Assembly (NCBI GenBank): GCA_018239675.1
Contig: JAFEGX010000142.1
Span: forward strand, 1-35,278
From: Verrucomicrobiota bacterium
Lineage (GTDB): Bacteria > Verrucomicrobiota > Verrucomicrobiia > Opitutales > Opitutaceae
Direction of reading: 5' to 3'
Length of the DNA: 35,278 nucleotides
Shown piece by piece: positions 17,063-25,535 of this stretch. The number at the start of each line of letters is the position of its first letter. The first letter of the stretch is position 1. The notes below the pieces were generated by a model, which saw only the letters and a program-made list of their open reading frames with translations, was not told the DNA's origin and ran no database searches. A program made the translations under genes and the position numbers.

Positions 17063-18987
17063 GATTCGTTGATCCAGACGCGCATCTCGCCCTCGCCGCG
17101 GTTGGCCCACAGCGCGTAGGGGATCGCCCGCAGCGCCTGCGGCACCGTGGCGGGCGGCTCGGTCTGGTACAGGCTCGCGCTCCGCCGGGTCCGCACGCCC
17201 TGGCCCTCGATCACGACGCAGCCGCCCAGCAGGCCGGGTTCCGCCCGCGCCGTGAGCACCGCGGTCCGCGGCAGCGCGACGGCCGCGAGGTTGTCGCCGT
17301 GGTCGGGCTCCTCCAGGCAGTACACCACCGGCCCGCGCTGGAGCGCGACCCGCCCCGCCACCGGCGCCACGCGCGGGTCCGCGTACACGCGCTCGACCGG
17401 CATCGGCAAGGTCAGGTTCACCGTGTCGCCCGCGGTCCAGGTCCGGCCCAGCGCCAGGTAGCCGTCCACGGGCGCCGCCGCGACCGGCTGGCCGTTGACC
17501 GTCGTGGTCGCCCCGCGGCACCAGCCGGGAACGCGCAGGCGCAGCGTGAACTCGGCGGGCTGCGCCGGGCAAACCTCGATCGCCACCGTCTCGGTCCACG
17601 GATAATCGGTGCGCACCGCCAGCCGGACGTCCCGGCCCGCCGCCGTGAAACGCAGCTCGCCCTCGGCGTAGAGGTGCAGCGCGAGGCCGTCGGGCAGCTG
17701 CGACGCGAGGTATTCGCCGAGCGAGGCGAACAGCCGCGCAAGGTTCGGCGGGCAGCAGGCGCAGCCGAACCAGCCGACGCGCTGGGTCTTCACGAGGTGA
17801 CACTCGTAGCGGCGCTTGGCGACGGCCGGGATGAGCTCGAGCGGGTTGACGTAGAAAAATCTCGTGCCGTCGAGCGACATGCCGCTGAGCACGTTGTTAT
17901 AGAGCGCCCGCTCCATCACGTCCGCGTACTCGCCGCGCAGCCCGAACTCCATCATGCGGCGCGCGAAGAAGATCACGCCGATCGCGGCGCAGGTTTCCGC
18001 GTAGGCCCGGTCGGGCGGCAGGTCGAAGGGCTCGGTGAATTTCTCGCCGTAAGGCTCCCCGCCCACGCCGCCCGTCAGGTACAGGTGCCGCTGCACGATG
18101 CTTGTCCAGAGCGTGGCGCACGCGCGACGCAGCGAGTCGTCGCCGAGGTCCCGCGCCAGGTCCGCCATCGCCGCCAGGAGGTACATCTGGCGCACGGCAT
18201 GGCCGACGGGCTCGGTCAGCTCCCGCACCGGCCGCGCCGCCTGCAGCGTGGCCAGCCCATCGAAATACATGTGCCAGGGCAGCTTCTCCTCCCCCCGGCG
18301 GCGGGTCTCCGCCAGGAGGTAGTTCGGCTCCCGGCCGCGCTGGTCGATGAAATAGGCGGCGAGCCGGGCGTAGCGCGCCTCGCCGGTTGCCCGCGCCAAC
18401 TTCACCAGGGCGAGCTCGACTTCCTCGTGACCGCAGTAGCCGGGAATCTGTGCCGGCCCGAGCCCGAAAGTCCGCTCGATCAGGTCCGCGAGCTTGCAGA
18501 CGATGGCGAGGAGCGAGCGCTTGCCCGTCGCCCGGAAATGCGCGACGCCCGCCTCGATCAGGTGGCCCGCCACGTAGAGCTCATGGCAGTCCCGGAGATT
18601 CGCCCAGCGGTTCTGCGGCTCGACGAGCTGGAAATAGGTGTTGAGGTAGCCGTCGGCGGCCTGCGCCTTGCCCAGCGTGGCGATCAGGCGGTCGAGCTCC
18701 GCCTCAAGCGCGGCGTCGGGATGGGTCGCGAGCCGGTACGAGGCCGCCTCGATCCATTTCGCCAAGTCGGAGTCCTGCCAGAACAGCCCGTAGAACTTCC
18801 CGGGCTTCTCCCCGGCCGCGACCTGGAAGTTGTGCACGCAGCCGCTGGGCTCGGCACCCGGCACGCGGTCGTTCAGCGCCTCCCACTGGTACGGGATCAC
18901 GACGTCGCGCACCAGGCGGGCACGCTCGGCCAGGAACCCGCGGGTGAGGCGGACGTGCGCCAGAGGAAGGGCGGAGGGATAATTCAC
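17059..18987 (-). CDS. GH127-type beta-L-arabinofuranosidase (DUF1680)
   Basis: 642 residues from GTG 18987, chosen because the family starts with a ...PLPLxxVRLTxGFxxER-like stretch (here PLAHVRLTRGFLAERA); an in-frame ATG at 19053 would add 22 unconvincing residues. GH127 enzymes are cysteine-nucleophile, zinc-containing retaining glycosidases. All key residues of HypBA1 have counterparts: acid/base Glu315 (YGEKFT), zinc ligands Glu331 and Cys333 (ETCAAIG), and Cys411-Cys412 (CACCPPN), one being the nucleophile. HypBA1 releases arabinose from hydroxyproline-linked beta-L-arabino-oligosaccharides. No signal peptide, so acts on imported oligomers. It lies between GH51 and the M28 peptidase, overlapping the latter by 4 bases. 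Confidence 0.9.
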   Translation of the reverse strand: MNYPSALPLAHVRLTRGFLAERARLVRDVVIPYQWEALNDRVPGAEPSGCVHNFQVAAGEKPGKFYGLFWQDSDLAKWIEAASYRLATHPDAALEAELDRLIATLGKAQAADGYLNTYFQLVEPQNRWANLRDCHELYVAGHLIEAGVAHFRATGKRSLLAIVCKLADLIERTFGLGPAQIPGYCGHEEVELALVKLARATGEARYARLAAYFIDQRGREPNYLLAETRRRGEEKLPWHMYFDGLATLQAARPVRELTEPVGHAVRQMYLLAAMADLARDLGDDSLRRACATLWTSIVQRHLYLTGGVGGEPYGEKFTEPFDLPPDRAYAETCAAIGVIFFARRMMEFGLRGEYADVMERALYNNVLSGMSLDGTRFFYVNPLELIPAVAKRRYECHLVKTQRVGWFGCACCPPNLARLFASLGEYLASQLPDGLALHLYAEGELRFTAAGRDVRLAVRTDYPWTETVAIEVCPAQPAEFTLRLRVPGWCRGATTTVNGQPVAAAPVDGYLALGRTWTAGDTVNLTLPMPVERVYADPRVAPVAGRVALQRGPVVYCLEEPDHGDNLAAVALPRTAVLTARAEPGLLGGCVVIEGQGVRTRRSASLYQTEPPATVPQALRAIPYALWANRGEGEMRVWINES

Positions 18988-19105
18988 GGATGGCAGGAGC
19001 GGCGGCACGCATGCCGGACACCGAGAGTCTGGCCGGGCGGATTGCGGCGCCACCCATTCGGCACCAAGCGATCGACGGTGGACCGGGATCCGGCGGCGGG
19101 ATGGA

Positions 19106-20602
19106 TCATGCGAAACGCAGCGCGGCCACGGAGCCCGGAGGCAGCGTGACCGTCGTGGTGGAGCCGCTCACCCGCGCACCCGCCAGCGGCCGGGTCGTCA
19201 CGGCACGGGGCTGGTCGTAGGTGTTGCACGTCGTCAGGACCGGCGTCGCGAGCAGGCGCGCGTCGGCGAGCTTCGCCGCGCGGCCGGCGAGCTCGATCGC
19301 GAGCTCGGCGGGGGCGGCGGGATCGGTGTTGCAGGCTGTGACGTTCACGGCGCCGTCCGCCGCGAGCGAGGCGGTGGCCGAGACGCCCGGATAGTCGATG
19401 CCCTCGTGTCGCGCGTGGGCGGCGTCGCAGAACACCGGGAGGCGCTTTGCGTCGTGGTGCGCGAGGTACAGGGCGAACACGTCCCAGGTCGGCGTGAGCA
19501 CGAGCCGGCCGGCGCCCTCCTCGGTGAGGGCCACGGCCTGGAGCACGTTGACCGTTTGGGCGAGATTGGCGAGGCGGACGCGCTCGCAGTGGTTGATGAA
19601 GATGTTGAGGGTGAGCGAGGCGAGCACGGCGTCGCGGATCGTCTGCTGCTGGTGGAGAAAGCCCGGGTTGGTGCCGGGCTCGACCGCGTACCACGAACCC
19701 CATTCGTCGACCACCAGGGCGGTCTTGGCGTCGGGGTCGTAGCGGTCCATGGCGGCGCGGTGGCGGCGGACGTAGTCATCCATCTTCCATCCGAGGGCCA
19801 TGACCGACTTCCAGCCGGCGTGGTCGAAGCCCGTGGCCGGGTGCCGCGGCGGCCAGTCGCCCGGCACGGTGTAGTAGTGCAGCGAGAGCCCCTGCATCAT
19901 CGAACCGCCGATCGGGCCCTTGAAACACTCGCGCATCATCACGTCCGTCCAGTGGTAGTCGTCGTTGCGCGCACCGCTCGCGACCCGGTACAGCGGGGCG
20001 TTCGGGAAATCCCGGGTGTAGGTGGCGAAGCGCCGGTACTCGTGAGCGTAGTACTCGGCAGTCATGTTGCCGCCGCAGCCCCACGTCTCGTTGCCCACGC
20101 CCCAGAGCCGGACCTTCCACGGGTCGCGGCGCCCGTTGGCCGCGCGCTGCTCGGCCAGCGAGCCGCCGGCGGCGTTGCAGTACTCGACCCAGTCGCGCAG
20201 CTCGGCCGGGGAACCACTGCCGACGTTGCCGGCGAGATAGGGCTCGCAGCCGACCTGCTCGCACAGGTCGAGGAACTCGTGCGTGCCGACGGTGTTGGGC
20301 TCGATCACGCCGCCCCAGTGGGCGTTGATCCGCCGCGGCCGGCGGTCGCGCGGGCCGATGCCCTCGCGCCAGTGGTAATCGTCCGCGAAGCAGCCGCCCG
20401 GCCACCGGAGGTTGGGCACCCGGATCTGGCGGAGCGCGGCCACCAGGTCGCTGCGCCAGCCGCGGACATTCGGGACCCGCGCGTCCTCGCCCACCCAGAG
20501 ACCGTCATAGATGCAGCGGCCCAGGTGCTCGGAAAAATGACCGAAGATATGGCGGTCGATCGTCGGACCGGGCTCGCCGGCGTGAATGCAGAGGCGGGGC
20601 AT
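19106..20602 (-). CDS. GH51 alpha-L-arabinofuranosidase
   Basis: 498 residues, the normal length. N-terminal IDRHIFGHFSEHLGRCIYDG and LRWPGGCFADDYHW are strong GH51 signatures. Acid/base Glu172 lies in GVGNETWG and nucleophile Glu300 in VVDEWGSWY. C-terminal residues form the usual beta-sandwich. It cleaves alpha-L-arabinofuranosyl residues from arabinan, arabinoxylan or arabinogalactan oligomers; without a signal peptide it acts in the cytosol. It is 53 bases downstream of toroid protein A and 118 bases upstream of GH127, so the three are probably co-transcribed. The ATG follows a CU-rich leader (CCACCCCCGCCTCCCC). Confidence 0.94.
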   Translation of the reverse strand: MPRLCIHAGEPGPTIDRHIFGHFSEHLGRCIYDGLWVGEDARVPNVRGWRSDLVAALRQIRVPNLRWPGGCFADDYHWREGIGPRDRRPRRINAHWGGVIEPNTVGTHEFLDLCEQVGCEPYLAGNVGSGSPAELRDWVEYCNAAGGSLAEQRAANGRRDPWKVRLWGVGNETWGCGGNMTAEYYAHEYRRFATYTRDFPNAPLYRVASGARNDDYHWTDVMMRECFKGPIGGSMMQGLSLHYYTVPGDWPPRHPATGFDHAGWKSVMALGWKMDDYVRRHRAAMDRYDPDAKTALVVDEWGSWYAVEPGTNPGFLHQQQTIRDAVLASLTLNIFINHCERVRLANLAQTVNVLQAVALTEEGAGRLVLTPTWDVFALYLAHHDAKRLPVFCDAAHARHEGIDYPGVSATASLAADGAVNVTACNTDPAAPAELAIELAGRAAKLADARLLATPVLTTCNTYDQPRAVTTRPLAGARVSGSTTTVTLPPGSVAALRFA

Positions 20603-20655
20603 GGGGAGGCGGGGGTGGAAGCGGACGGGACGGCTGCCCGGGCGGCGCCGCGCCC

Positions 20656-22563
20656 TCAGGGCACGACGCTGTCGGTGATCGTCAGGGTGTTGAAGTCGAG
20701 CACGCGCTTCAGGTGGCCGTGGGTGAGGGTGAGCCGACGCGAGTATTTCGCGGCGTTCAGATAGGGACCCTCAAAGAGCTGCCAGCGCGAGTAGTCGACG
20801 GTCTGACCGTCCACCTGGGGCGGCTGGCCGTAGGTTGCGACGACCTGCTTGCCGCGGAGCGTGGTGAACTTCACCGTCGGGTTCGGCTCGAGGCTGAACG
20901 CGAGCGGCAGCGCCCGGATGGCGGCCTTGAACGCGTCGAAGCTCGGGAACTCGTCCATGCTGGCCGCCTGGACGATCGTGCCGTTCTTCAGGTGCGGGCT
21001 GTAGAGGCGGCGGTCGCCGGTCTCGGCCCGCTCGCCGGTCCACGACGACTTGATGGCGGCGATCGGCTGCAGCTCGTATGGCGCGAGCGGCCGGTAGGCG
21101 AGGTAGGCGCGGCCGCCCTGCGCGAAGATCCAGCCGGACGAGTCGACCGCAAAATGCTCGAGGTCCTTCGAGAAGAAACCGTTGATGTGAGGGAAGCGCG
21201 TGCCGGGCGGAATGTTGTACAGCGCGATCACCGTATCGAGATCCTGGAACACCTGCTCGAAGCGCGAGCCGCCGAGCAGCTTGTCCGGGGAGTCGTAGGA
21301 GGCTTTGCCCTCCTTCGTGACGCCCTGCATCATGTGGTCCGGCAGCTCGCAGAAGTAGGTCTGCATGTCGAACGACGACGACACCGGGTGCATCGAGAAC
21401 ATCGTGTTGTGGCGGCCGCGCGGATCGGGCACGTCCCAGGTCACGTCCCAGATGTGGGTCTGGATCGGGTCGGACATGCCGCCCTGGTAGGAGCCCACGG
21501 CGTAGTCGCGGCGCGTGTAGTTCTGCTTGTAGATCGGAGCCATCAGCACGTCGCTGTTGCGCCAGCGGCGGCGGGTCCGCTTGAGGTCGCGCTGGAGGAA
21601 GTCCTGGTCGCGGTCGACGCCGATGCGGTAGATCACCTCGGGCAGCTCGTAGTTCCTCGCGGCGGCGGCGAAGTAGATGCCCCAGCCGCCGTAGCCGGCG
21701 GGCGGCGGCGTGTTGCCGAGAAGCAGCCAGCTGAAGAACGACGACAGGCAGTTCCAGCGCTCGAGGACGCTGACGTCATCGGTGCGGGCGTTGGCGCCGT
21801 GCAGCACGCCGTTGAGCGAGTTCGCGAACTGGTCGGCGAACAGCCAGTCGAGCATCATGTGCCCGCGCTGCCGCATCGCCGGGTCCTGCGCCCAGGAGCT
21901 GAGGAAGAGCATCGGGATCGCGTACTCGCCGATGTAATGGCTGCAGGTGAACTCCCCCTGCCCGATCGTCGTCGCGAGATCCATCCAGTGGATGAGGTAG
22001 TCGCGCGACTCGGCGAGGTTCTCGGCCGAGCTCTTGCCGTTGTACCAGCTCGAAGCCGGCTCGTTCGGGTACAGCTCGGAGATCAGGTACAGCGACGTGT
22101 AGTACATCGCCCAGTGGTTCTCGGTGTCACCGCGCAGCTGCATCTGCGAGGTCCACGCCGTGCGGATGGCCTGCTTGGCGTCGGCCGACAGCTGGTCGCG
22201 CCCGAGGTAGGCCACGCCCACCACCGGGAACATCCAGAACGGCCCGCTGCCGGGCTCCTTCATCTGGGCGATCACGCTCCGCGAGCACAGGTCGGCGTCC
22301 TCGTGGCGCGCCAGCTTCGCGGCAATCGCGCCCATGTCGGGGAGGAGTTCGCCGGGCTTGAGCTGCCCGACGCGCCACGCCAGCACCTCGTCGATGCGGC
22401 GGAAGTATTCCTGGCGGCGGAGCGCCGGATCGGTCACGACGGCCCGCGAGGGCGGCGGCGCTTCAAAGGACGGCTGGGCGGAGAGCGGGACCGAGGCCAT
22501 GGCCAGGGAGGAGGCGAGGAAAAGGAACGATTTCATGGGCGGCAAGAGGAGGGCGCGGTTCAT
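20656..22563 (-). CDS. Toroid protein A: exported lyase-like (alpha/alpha)-toroid protein, paralogue of 31130-33043
   Basis: 635 residues from ATG 22563, in an ATGA overlap with the propeller gene; an internal start at 22536 (MKSFLFLASSLAMASVPLSAQ) gives the cleaner signal peptide. I do not recognise a named family. The N-terminal 330 residues are helical, with FWMFP, GDTENHWAMYY (Asn149-His150), WYNGKSSAENLAE, HWMD, GQGEF and HYIGEY (Tyr210). The C-terminal part is beta-rich, with LLGGSRFEQ, GWIFAQGGRAYLAYRP and VDGQTVDYSRW. Asn-His followed about 60 residues later by Tyr matches the catalytic layout of PL12/PL15/PL17 toroid lyases. Prediction: an exported polysaccharide lyase or hydrolase. 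Function is inference; the paralogy is directly visible. Confidence 0.6.
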   Translation of the reverse strand: MNRALLLPPMKSFLFLASSLAMASVPLSAQPSFEAPPPSRAVVTDPALRRQEYFRRIDEVLAWRVGQLKPGELLPDMGAIAAKLARHEDADLCSRSVIAQMKEPGSGPFWMFPVVGVAYLGRDQLSADAKQAIRTAWTSQMQLRGDTENHWAMYYTSLYLISELYPNEPASSWYNGKSSAENLAESRDYLIHWMDLATTIGQGEFTCSHYIGEYAIPMLFLSSWAQDPAMRQRGHMMLDWLFADQFANSLNGVLHGANARTDDVSVLERWNCLSSFFSWLLLGNTPPPAGYGGWGIYFAAAARNYELPEVIYRIGVDRDQDFLQRDLKRTRRRWRNSDVLMAPIYKQNYTRRDYAVGSYQGGMSDPIQTHIWDVTWDVPDPRGRHNTMFSMHPVSSSFDMQTYFCELPDHMMQGVTKEGKASYDSPDKLLGGSRFEQVFQDLDTVIALYNIPPGTRFPHINGFFSKDLEHFAVDSSGWIFAQGGRAYLAYRPLAPYELQPIAAIKSSWTGERAETGDRRLYSPHLKNGTIVQAASMDEFPSFDAFKAAIRALPLAFSLEPNPTVKFTTLRGKQVVATYGQPPQVDGQTVDYSRWQLFEGPYLNAAKYSRRLTLTHGHLKRVLDFNTLTITDSVVP

Positions 22564-23573
22564 TGCCCCTTCCGGGGCACAAAGACGAAGTCATATACGG
22601 TCGAGCCCTCGAGGCCCGCCGTCTGCCAGGTGCGGCCGAAGTCGGACGAGACGTGGATCGTTCCCTGGTAGAAGCTGAGGTAAAGTCGCCCGTCATCCGG
22701 GTCGATGCCGACGCGGAACAGGTGGTCCTCCGGCGGCAGGCCGGCCGTCCGCGCCGTCCAGGTGCGGCCGCCGTCCTCGCTCACCAGCAGCCCGTAGTGC
22801 CAGCTCGCGATCGCGAGGCGCTGTGGGTTGGTTGGGTCGAACGCCACGTTGTAGAGCGCCTCGGCCGCCGGCACCGCGGCGAGCTTCTGCCAGGTGCACC
22901 CGCCGTCGCGCGACTCAAACGCCCCGTCGCTCTGCGTCACCGCCAGCCAGCGCCGCGGGTCGTGCGGCGACTGCTGGATGTCGTCCACGGTGGCGCTCGT
23001 CGGGAGCACCCGCCGCCAGTTCGCGGCGCCGTCCTCGGTGAGGTAGATCCCCGACTCGCAGCCGGCCAGGACGCGGCCCGCCTGCGTGCGGTCGACCTCG
23101 ATGGTCTGGGTGTATTTGCCGCGGTCCGGCAGCCCCTGCTCCCGCCGCGGCCAGGTCGCGCCGGCGTCGGGCGACACGGCCACGCCGTCGGGCAGCGCGA
23201 GGTAGATGTGGTCCGGGGCGTTTGGATCCAGGCAGATGTCCTTCGGCTCGGTCATGTCCCAGCTGGTCGCGACGCGCCACCGTTCGCCGCCGTTCCGGGA
23301 GGACATCGCGCCGTTCAGCGTCGCGGCGTAGCAGACCTGCGGGTTCCGCGGGTCGGCCGTGAGCGCGAACAGGCCCGTGAAGTTCGAGCCAAGGTGCTGG
23401 AACGTGCCGTCGGGCTGGCGGCGATAGAGGCCGTTGAGCGTGACCAGCTTCGAGCCGATGACGTAGTTCTTGTTAATCGCCGCGCAGAGGTAGAGGTCGT
23501 GCGCGGGCGCGGCGGATAACGCCGTGCCCGCAAGCAGGGCAAACACGGCGAGGGCGGATGGCAGGGAGGTCAT
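22560..23573 (-). CDS. BNR propeller A: exported Asp-box beta-propeller protein
   Basis: 337 residues from ATG 23573, which gives a signal peptide (SALAVFALLAGTALSAAPA). The rest is a beta-propeller of the BNR/Asp-box, sortilin/Ycf48-like type, with at least six Asp-box-like turns: SRNGGERW, SPDAGATW, TEDGAANW, SRDGGCTW, SEDGGRTW and SSDFGRTW. No sialidase arginine triad is visible, so a binding or scaffold role is more likely than hydrolysis. It ends VYDFVFVPRKG, like propeller B (AYDFVFLPG). Its stop overlaps the start of toroid protein A (ATGA 22560-22563), implying the two proteins are made together and probably work together in the periplasm or at the cell surface. Confidence 0.78.
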   Translation of the reverse strand: MTSLPSALAVFALLAGTALSAAPAHDLYLCAAINKNYVIGSKLVTLNGLYRRQPDGTFQHLGSNFTGLFALTADPRNPQVCYAATLNGAMSSRNGGERWRVATSWDMTEPKDICLDPNAPDHIYLALPDGVAVSPDAGATWPRREQGLPDRGKYTQTIEVDRTQAGRVLAGCESGIYLTEDGAANWRRVLPTSATVDDIQQSPHDPRRWLAVTQSDGAFESRDGGCTWQKLAAVPAAEALYNVAFDPTNPQRLAIASWHYGLLVSEDGGRTWTARTAGLPPEDHLFRVGIDPDDGRLYLSFYQGTIHVSSDFGRTWQTAGLEGSTVYDFVFVPRKGQ

Positions 23574-23635
23574 GACGGGGAAAGGTGTTCTGGCATTGCG
23601 GCGGCGGGGGCGGGCGGGCATTGCTGGCACCGCAC
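23574..23635. promoter_or_regulatory. Divergent gap between BNR propeller A and exported RidA
   Basis: A 62-base, very GC-rich gap that must hold the promoters of both genes. The only feature seen is an 8-base direct repeat GGCATTGC at 23592-23599 and 23617-23624. No -10/-35 elements are evident. Confidence 0.2.
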
Positions 23636-24166
23636 ATGAAAAAGCTACTGGTGGTCCTGGGTTGGGTGATGGCGGGCGTGACCAGCCTGCCGGCAACGGA
23701 GTCGGCCACGCCCGAGCAGAAGCTCGCGGCGCTGGGCCTGGCGCTGCCCGCGGTGCCGCCGGCCGTGGCGAACTACGTGCCGGCCGTGCGCAGCGGCCGG
23801 CTGGTGTTTCTCGCCGGCCAGATCGCGCGCGGGCCCGATGGGAAGTTTCTCGCGGGCAAGGTCGGGGCCGACTGCACCGAGGCGCGGGCGGCCGAGGCCG
23901 CCCGGACCTGCGCCCTGCAGCTGCTCGCCGCGCTGAAGGCCGAGATCGGCGACCTCAGCCGGGTCGCGCGGATCGTGCGCGTCGGCGGCTTCGTGAACTG
24001 CACGCCGGACTTCACCGCCCAGCCCAAGGTCATCAACGGCGCCTCCGACCTGCTCGTCGCCGTGTTCGGGGACCGCGGCCGCCACGCGCGCGCCGCGGTG
24101 GGCGTCGCCGCGCTGCCCGCCGGCGCGCCGGTCGAGGTCGAGATGGTCGTCGAGGTCGCGGAGTAG
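23636..24166 (+). CDS. RidA/YjgF-family protein with Sec signal peptide
   Basis: 176 residues from ATG 23636, the start that gives a signal peptide (MKKLLVVLGWVMAGVTSLPA). The remainder is a RidA-type domain: NYVPAVRSGRLVFLAGQIAR, GDLSRVARIVRVGGFVN, INGASDLLVAVFGD, RHARAAVGVAALP and VEVEMVVEV. Aligned by eye to E. coli RidA, Arg152 matches Arg105, Glu167 matches Glu120 and Tyr47 matches Tyr17, the residues used for imine/enamine hydrolysis. RidA proteins clear reactive 2-aminoacrylate-type products of PLP enzymes and normally lack export signals. It converges on an exported class-V PLP enzyme (15-base gap), suggesting the pair works outside the cytosol. It is divergent from propeller A. Confidence 0.85.
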   Translation: MKKLLVVLGWVMAGVTSLPATESATPEQKLAALGLALPAVPPAVANYVPAVRSGRLVFLAGQIARGPDGKFLAGKVGADCTEARAAEAARTCALQLLAALKAEIGDLSRVARIVRVGGFVNCTPDFTAQPKVINGASDLLVAVFGDRGRHARAAVGVAALPAGAPVEVEMVVEVAE

Positions 24167-24181
24167 CACCGGCGCCATCGG

Positions 24182-25477
24182 CTAGAGGTCGTGCGCCGCC
24201 GCCCGCAGCGCGGCGATCACCCGGTCGCAGTCCGCCCGGGAGTTGAACACGTGGGTGGAGACCCGCACCGCCTGCAGGCCCTGCTCCGTCACCGGCCGCG
24301 TGCGCAGCCGGTGCCGCTTCCCGAGGTAACGCGTCAGCCGGCCGGCGGTGACGTGGCGGAGGCTGAAGGTGACCATCGCGCTGCGCAGCACTGGATCGCG
24401 CGGCGACAGCACCGTCAGGCCCGGGATGTCCTCGATCCCGGCGGCCAGGCCGGTGGCCAGCCCGCGGCTCCACGCCGCGATGCGGTCGCGCCCGAGCTCG
24501 AGCTGGAACCGGATCGCCTCGGCCAGCCCGGCGATGAGCCCGAGGTTGCGCGTGCCGTACTCGTGCCGCACCGCGCTGTCCTCAAGCTTGATCACGCCCG
24601 GCAGGAACGGCAGGTCGCCGCTGTACGAGCCGATCTCCACCGGCGCCACCTGCTCCAGGCGGTCGCGCCGGATGAAGAAGCCGCCGGTCTCGTGCGGCCC
24701 GCCAAGCCACTTGTGGCCGCTGAAGGCGTAGGAGTCGCAGCCCAGCGCGCCGACGTCCACCGGGATCATGCCCACCGCCTGCGCACCATCCACGTGGAAC
24801 CAAGCGCCATGCTGGTGGGCAAGGTCGGCGATCGCCCGCACCGGCAGCACCAGGCCGGTCGTGCAGACGATGTGGCTCACCTGGATCACCTTCGTGCGCG
24901 GCGTGATCAGCGCCGCGATGCGGGCCACGTTGGCCTCGGCGCTGGTGACGTCGGGCTCAAACAGCTTCACCACGACGCCGTGCCGCTGCACCTGGTTGAA
25001 CCAAGGGTAGGAGCCGCCCGGGTGGGCGTGGGTCTCGAAGATCACCTCGTCGCCCGGGTTCAGCGCGAGTCCGGCCGCGACGATCGAGTTGCCCTCGGTG
25101 GTGTTGCGCGTGAAGCACACCTCGTCCGGGCGCGCGCCGAGGAACGAGGCCAGCGCGCGCCGCGCCGGCTTGATGCGGCGCTCGTGCTCCGGCTCGGAGT
25201 GCTCCTGCATCTCCGTCATGGTCCCGTACACGCGGTCGAGCACGCGCTGCGGCGTGGGCCCGAGGCCGCCGGTGTTGAGGTACAGCGGGTCGTCGCGGAG
25301 CGGGTACTGCGCCCGGACGGCCCGCCAGTATTCATCCGGGTGGGCCGGGTCGTAGGCTGGCAGGGCCGGAGCCGGGGCAACTGGGGCGGGCAGGGCCGAC
25401 AGCGGGCCCGCGGCGGCTAAGGCGCCGAGGGCGCCGAGGCCCATGCGGTGGACAAAAGTGCGACGATCAAGCGACAT
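24182..25477 (-). CDS. Tat-exported class-V aminotransferase-like PLP enzyme (copy 1)
   Basis: 431 residues from ATG 25477. The N-terminus DRRTFVHRMGLGALGALAAAGPLSALPA is a twin-arginine signal. The body is a fold-type I, class-V PLP enzyme of the isopenicillin-N-epimerase/cysteine-desulfurase-like group: LYLNTGGLGPTP, FTRNTTEGNSIVAAG, HAHPGGSYPW, FHVDGAQAVG (Asp230, pyridine nitrogen) and SGHKWLGGPHETGG with Schiff-base Lys256. Such enzymes load PLP in the cytosol before Tat transport. Reaction unknown: amino-acid epimerisation, lyase or transamination are all possible. It lies 58 bases after a close paralogue and converges on the exported RidA, which could treat its imine products. Confidence 0.88.
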   Translation of the reverse strand: MSLDRRTFVHRMGLGALGALAAAGPLSALPAPVAPAPALPAYDPAHPDEYWRAVRAQYPLRDDPLYLNTGGLGPTPQRVLDRVYGTMTEMQEHSEPEHERRIKPARRALASFLGARPDEVCFTRNTTEGNSIVAAGLALNPGDEVIFETHAHPGGSYPWFNQVQRHGVVVKLFEPDVTSAEANVARIAALITPRTKVIQVSHIVCTTGLVLPVRAIADLAHQHGAWFHVDGAQAVGMIPVDVGALGCDSYAFSGHKWLGGPHETGGFFIRRDRLEQVAPVEIGSYSGDLPFLPGVIKLEDSAVRHEYGTRNLGLIAGLAEAIRFQLELGRDRIAAWSRGLATGLAAGIEDIPGLTVLSPRDPVLRSAMVTFSLRHVTAGRLTRYLGKRHRLRTRPVTEQGLQAVRVSTHVFNSRADCDRVIAALRAAAHDL

Positions 25478-25535
25478 GGGAAAAGAAGGGCGGAGGGACG
25501 GCGGCGCCGTAATGACGCCGCGGGACGGAGGGAGG

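Noticed and set aside
15590-17803. N-terminal extension of the M28 peptidase reaching into the GH127 gene
   Set aside because: The extension is antisense-free but out-of-frame GH127 sequence with Arg/Pro-rich composition; ATG 17062 gives a signal peptide and an ATGA overlap.
22560-23573. Possible sialidase activity of the BNR propellers
   Set aside because: Asp-boxes alone do not define sialidases; no FRIP motif, arginine triad or catalytic Tyr/Glu pair was seen.
24167-24181. Terminator between convergent RidA and PLP enzyme genes
   Set aside because: Only 15 bases, with a short imperfect dyad and no stable stem or T-tract.
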